A DNA stretch of 12,501 nt from Parachlorella kessleri. Taxonomy: Eukaryota > Chlorophyta > Trebouxiophyceae > Chlorellales > Chlorellaceae. Under the pieces are notes generated by a model. The model ran no database searches. It worked only from the letters and a program-made list of their open reading frames with translations, and was not told the DNA's origin. How positions within the stretch are numbered: position 1 is the first letter of the stretch; each line of letters begins with the position of its first letter. Position numbers and translations under genes: made by a program. Positions 8,525 through 12,501 of this stretch are shown piece after piece. The stretch is taken from assembly GCA_001598975.1 (NCBI GenBank), contig BBXU01001057.1:1-12501 (forward strand), in the 5' to 3' direction.

Positions 8525-11500
8525 ATGGCGCCGTTACAGGTTAACCTTGATGAGCAGCAGCTGAACACAAACCCAATCCAAGCAAAGATCATGAGGGCAG
8601 AAGCCTTTGCCAACGCTGTGGAGCAAAAGTCAACATGTAAGGCGAACGGCGTCTCGTCGGCAAGGGAGGTGGCACCCAGCGCAGCAGGTGCGAGCCCGTC
8701 TGATTTCGAGGGTTGGCAGTTTTATAAGTCTGGGGAGGCTACGTGGTTGTTGTAAGGGACCAAATGAACCTCATAGTGCTGCTCATGCAACTGACCTGGC
8801 AAGCACTTCTACAGAGGAGTGAAGACCTATCCCACATAAGACTGCAGGCGCTGTTGGATCCGAGAAGGCCCAAATTTCATGGCTGTCAGGCAGCAAGACC
8901 ATTATCGTGGCATTCCTAGCCTCGAGCGAGCTCCAGGCGCTGGTAGGTTGGCGTTGGCGGCATTGTACGTTGTGCTTTGTCTGCTCGTCTAGTCTGACGA
9001 ACCTGACTGCAGTGACACCACATATGCGCACCTTCTTACACTGCTGGCTCCCATCAAGCACGAATCTACTGACGCACTCACCTCCTGGGTGATACAGGTC
9101 AACAACAGACCATCCGTCCTGGATCTAGAGACTGTGGAGCCTTTCTACATCCATGAGCGCAGCTGGGATACCAACATTCTTGTTTCAAAGCATGTCGCTT
9201 TGGAATTCGAGCGGGTTCATGCGGACGTGAAAACCGCCGTGGATGATCTGTCAGGTGCGAGCACCAGCCTTTATAGTTGGTGCATGGTAGGTTAATGACA
9301 CCTTAATGGCGGGTGAGGCAAAATTTTAAAAGGTTGCTGTCGAGTGGCAGTTTCATAGCGTGAATAGAAGATATATGGCTACAGGTTGATGCCTTCTTGG
9401 CCGCACGGTTGCGATGCAAGTGTGATGATATTGCTGCCAGTCTGAGCTGGGTCTTGAGGCATAAGCTCGAAGCAGTGCCTGGCAGCACCCGGGGTTTGGC
9501 TTTATCACCACCCATCCTGCAGGGCACCAGATACGCCACATCGTCCTGACAGGTCGCGAGGTGGGCGGGGCGCTTGCCTGCGTAGCTGCCCCCTGGGCCA
9601 AGCTATGCTGGCCACAAGCAGATGTTCGCTACATCAGCTTCAACGCCCCCAAGTGAGAAGGAAGAGCCTGAGGATGATGAGATTTGTTTGTGTGCTACAG
9701 CTGCACCTGCAGCCATGGCTTTGCGATGCACCTGTCTGCTTGCTGACCGCGGCCTTGGGCTCTGCAAGGCTTGCAGCATGACCTAGCTCATGCTCGTCCT
9801 TGCTCCTGGCTGCAGATGAGCACGGCTCATGTCTGCGAGGTCACGTCGCACCGTTCTTGTGAAAATGATTGGTATTTGCAGGATTGGCAACACGGACTTT
9901 GTGGATCTCTTGGGCTGGCTGGCCTATGGCTATAATGCTACCGAGGCAGGCCAGGAGCCCAGTGAACAGCCTCATGTGTCTGTCACCACTGTGCGCTATA
10001 TGGGGAAGGGTGTGGAGCTCCCAGGCTTCCTGGAGACCGGGTGAGGGTTGTGTTAGCATGGGTGTTACACCAGAAGACGAGGAGGGCCGCACCTTACCTG
10101 CTCTGCTGCATGCAGCGGACTGCTCAGCACACACGATTACCGCAGGGTGCCCACCTGCTCCTATCAACACAGCTCCCACCTGCATTCGGGGCTTCATAGC
10201 CCTTTGCCTGGGCCCTCCGTCCCAGGAATGGCGAGGCGGATGGGGGCCTCCTCGAGGCCCCGCCAGTGGAGCTGGCGACAACGGTGCGAGGCCCCAAGAA
10301 CATTGTGCATTTCCTGGATGCCGAGAACATGCATCGTGAGTCTGCTTAGAGTAGTGCTTAGCACTACTCTCATGATGTGGTTTTGGCAAACGGCACATTT
10401 GTGCCACCTGCAACTCCCTTGCCTGTGGCAAACGCGGGGGCCAGTTCCCCCACTACAGTAAGTTGTACGGGTGTGTGGCAATTTGGGAAGGGTGGGCATC
10501 CTGCCCTTGGGCAGCTAGATTGCGCCCCTGGTTGATGTGAGTGGGTTGCCCACCATCTCCATGGCATGTGGTATTTCCCTTGGTACAGGTATCCTCATCT
10601 TCCAGCCTGTTGATGAGCAAGGGTCTCATGCCCGTGCAAGTCCTGGTGCAGGGGTCCTGTTCAGACCGCGCAGAACCCGCAAGAAGCTGAGCATGGACCC
10701 GTTTACGGGAGCAAGGAGGACGGCGGAGGGGGAATCAGAGATGCGGGCAGTCTCCAAGGCACAGCTGGGCCTGACGTGGACCAATTTGAAATGGGCAATG
10801 CACGTGAGCAGCGGCTGCCAGAGGGGGTGGGGTGGAGAGTGGTGACCGTGGGTGCTTGTGGGTGCTTGCTCCTTGGACCCACATGGCCAGGAGGTAGGAA
10901 CACAAAGAGATTGCTACTACTGCTGCGCTGGCAAGGCTGCACACCAGGGAGGGTGTTGGTTCCCACTCCACAGATGCTCAACACCATCCTGGCCTTTCCG
11001 TTCCGGCCCTTCTCACTTGCTTGTCCCTGTGCTTGCTGTCGGTTGTGCAGGTGCTCAACACCATCCTGGCCTTCCCTTTCCGTTTTTTCACCCGCAGCCA
11101 CCAGAAGCCCAGCAAGGTCAACATTGACGCTGTGGAGCTGCCAGAGAACAGCGAGAAGTCCCTGGAGGGTTACCTCAAGGTGGTGCACCTCGACCTTGCT
11201 GCCTCCTGTTACGCGGTAGACATGGCTACTGCAGGTGTCGCAGGGAAGCGCGGCTATGCCCTGAAGGATGTCTGCAACTGGGCTACGTGTGTATGGGTTA
11301 TGTGGCTGACCTCAGCACCCTGCGAGGATGCTGCGTGGGAGCAACCCTCCCTGGCTGGCCCTGTTTTCGTCTCGTCAAGAAGGTGGACACGGAGCTCTGC
11401 TTTCGGAGCTTTCCTCCCGGTCCTGACGCAGGCAAGTAGCAAGGCATGGCTTGTCAGAGTTGCTGTGGTGCAGGGACTGGCGGTTGCCTACCTGCTGCCT

Positions 11501-12501
11501 GCAGCGCTGCTTGCCGACGCGGCCTACTCTGATGAGCAGGACTTCAGGGACCTGACAGGCGTTCAGGCCAAGCTTGTCGAGGTTGAACTCCTCCATGCCC
11601 AGGTGGGTGTGGGAGCAGACTGGGAAAAGGGAGCAGAGTGTTTGAGAGGCCTGTAAGGGCTGGGCCAAGCCGAGGGCACAGGCGGATGTATAATAGTGCA
11701 AGCCTTGCAGCGTTCGTGCTGGGCTGTGAGCTGTGACTGTTTGAGAGGCCTGGAAGGGCAGGGCTGGGGAGGGGCCTACCCAACGCCGGCCGCTGGGTAT
11801 GTAGAATCCGACGAAGACCTTAATGCCTTCAGCAGAGTTATTCACAGCTTGGGGCTCTTCTTTTGCATGTGTTAGACTATCTAGTGCACCCGAGCTTGGG
11901 CTTTTGGCCGTGTACAGTGCTACGTGGCGTTCAAGGACGGCACCGCCCTGCTGGCCTTCCGCGGCAGCGACTCCATCCAGGACTGGCTGCTCGACTTCCA
12001 GATTGCGCAGTTCCCCGTAAAGCTCTTGCAGCCCTGGCTGAACGGTACGTCCTTGTTCAGGCTGCTATTGCCTCCTAGCAAAGCTACCGAGCAATGCTAT
12101 CATTGATGTGCAGTCAGTAGTAGTGACTCTGTTGTGGTGCTGTTTTTTGTTTTTTGTCGTGCTTTGAGAGCTCTCTAATGGTCTGCTGGCAGCGCTGCTG
12201 TGGTGCTGCAGCTCCGGGCGTGGAAGTCCACCTGGGGTTCCTTGTCCAGCTCGAGAGCATGCTGCTCTCCCACTCAGAGGAATCTAACATCAAGCTGATG
12301 CTGGACAGCCTGGTGAAGCAGGAGGGGGGGAGCGTGGACCGGGTGGTCTGCGTGGGGCACTCGCTGGGAGGCGCGCTGGCCACGCTGGGTGAGTCCAAAA
12401 CTGGAAGCAGCAGCTAGCACTCGGCCTTAGGAACCACTTTGGAGTCTGTGAACTTCTGTGGAGGTGTGCGTGGTGTGGTGGTGGTGGTGGTGGCGGCGGG
12501 G
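8525..12501 (+). CDS. Class 3 lipase-family protein, pseudo-lipase plus lipase (tandem copy B), cut by window end
   Basis: This is a paralogue of gene A on the same strand. Eleven exons are visible, giving 509 complete codons before the window ends in or after intron 11. The start at 8525 begins MAPLQV, matching MAPMQV in gene A. The N-terminal pseudo-lipase domain has GREVGGALA (Glu151 at the nucleophile position), ISFNAPKIGN, and NIVHFLD with Asn260 at the probable Asp position. The linker reads DPFTGARRTAEGESEM. The C-terminal lipase domain is intact as far as visible: AFRGSDSIQDWLLDF, HLGFL, and VGHSLGGALA with Ser501. The exons for GSPLVGN, Asp and His must lie beyond 12501, so activity of copy B cannot be judged fully. 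The role should match gene A, lipid ester hydrolysis by the C-terminal half; substrate unknown. Confidence 0.85.
8848..10335 (+). other. N-terminal pseudo-lipase domain of gene B (exons 2-6)
   Basis: The motif order parallels gene A: WLSGSKTIIVAFLASSELQ, then FYIHERSWD, then HIVLTGREVGGALA (residues 144-157), ADVRYISFNAPKIGN, LGWLAYGYNAT and KNIVHFLD. The elbow has Glu151 in place of Ser, and the AFRG strand motif is AFLA, so it should also be inactive. It is clearly more diverged from gene A than the C-terminal domain is. Confidence 0.72.
10348..10370. repeat. Perfect inverted repeat in intron 6 of gene B
   Basis: AGAGTAGTGC and its exact reverse complement GCACTACTCT are separated by TTA, giving a 10-bp stem with a 3-nt loop. 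It lies 12 nt after the donor at 10336. Gene A has no such element at the matching place. Confidence 0.8.
10974..11094 (+). repeat. Duplicated exon-8 start in intron 7 of gene B
   Basis: The sequence after the AG at 10972-10973 (CTCAACACCATCCTGGCCTT and on to about 11008) is a near copy of the start of exon 8 at 11051, 77 nt downstream. Both are preceded by a usable AG. The upstream copy would put the rest of exon 8 out of frame, since 77 is not a multiple of three, so 11051 is taken as the real exon start. Confidence 0.8.
11051..12388 (+). other. C-terminal class 3 lipase domain of gene B, partial (exons 8-11)
   Basis: Exon 8 (VLNTILAFPFRFFTRSHQKP), exon 9 (GLAVAYLLPAALLADAAY), exon 10 (RGSDSIQDWLLDF) and exon 11 (GHSLGGALATL, Ser501) follow gene A closely. 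Exon 11 is 6 nt longer than in A (a KQEGGS loop before VDRV). The remaining third of the domain lies outside the window. Confidence 0.85.
11639..11764. repeat. 27-bp direct repeat in intron 9 of gene B
   Basis: TGTTTGAGAGGCCTG at 11639 recurs at 11738 (99 nt apart), with similarity continuing for about 27 nt with few mismatches. It is intronic, with no clear role. Confidence 0.7.
12475..12492. repeat. (GGT)n microsatellite at the window end
   Basis: A run of about six GGT units followed by GGC units, inside the presumed intron 11 of gene B and cut by the window edge. Confidence 0.7.

Larger units (their letters stand above)
8525..12388 (+). other. Exon map of gene B (visible part)
   Basis: Exons: 8525-8687, 8848-8942, 9098-9254, 9523-9652, 9882-10040, 10226-10335, 10652-10803, 11051-11179, 11474-11602, 11918-12044, 12212-12388. 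Phases equal those of gene A at every junction. Exon 4 is 24 nt shorter than in A because a downstream acceptor is used. Exon 7 could start at 10589 instead (21 more codons, frame kept); 10652 was chosen because the acceptor context CCTGGTGCAG is shared with gene A. Intron 11 opens with GTGAGT at 12389. Confidence 0.8.

Noticed and set aside
1..12501. Bacterial operon, CRISPR, phage or toxin-type system
   Set aside because: The coding sequence is cut by many GT-AG introns with conserved phases in two copies, so the DNA is eukaryotic; no repeats with regular spacers or phage genes were seen.

Overview
The window looks like nuclear DNA of a eukaryote, most probably a chlorophyte green alga. It carries genes cut into many short exons by introns of about 150-440 bp, with GC-rich coding sequence, 3' splice sites mostly of the form TGCAG, and a TGTAA motif downstream of the first stop codon. 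The lineage call is inference from these features; no species is claimed.

Layout: bases 1-269 are 5' flank. Gene A (270-6346, + strand) is a complete 15-exon gene predicted to encode 660 residues. Bases 6347-8524 are intergenic and hold a candidate poly(A) signal, a (CTAGT)n microsatellite and a coding-like but broken stretch on the minus strand. Gene B (8525 to past the window end, + strand) is a tandem paralogue of A, with 11 exons visible before the window cuts it off. The two genes validate each other: corresponding exons have the same phases and often identical lengths (exon 2, 95/95; exon 3, 157/157; exon 8, 129/129; exon 10, 127/127 nt).

Both genes encode an unusual two-part protein of the class 3 lipase (alpha/beta-hydrolase) family. 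The C-terminal half is a normal lipase, with an RGS-type oxyanion strand, GHSLGGALA nucleophile elbow, GSPLVGN, NNHDIV and DHF motifs. The N-terminal half has the same order of motifs, but the catalytic positions are replaced: the elbow reads GRKAGGALA in A and GREVGGALA in B. It is best read as a pseudo-lipase domain fused to an active one, an arrangement already present before the tandem duplication.

Other points of interest are local duplications on opposite sides of the exon 7/exon 8 junction in the two copies, an acceptor that has moved within exon 4 of gene B, a GC-AG intron, and an abruptly conserved patch in exon 10 that suggests gene conversion. No RNA genes, CRISPR arrays or complete mobile elements were seen.
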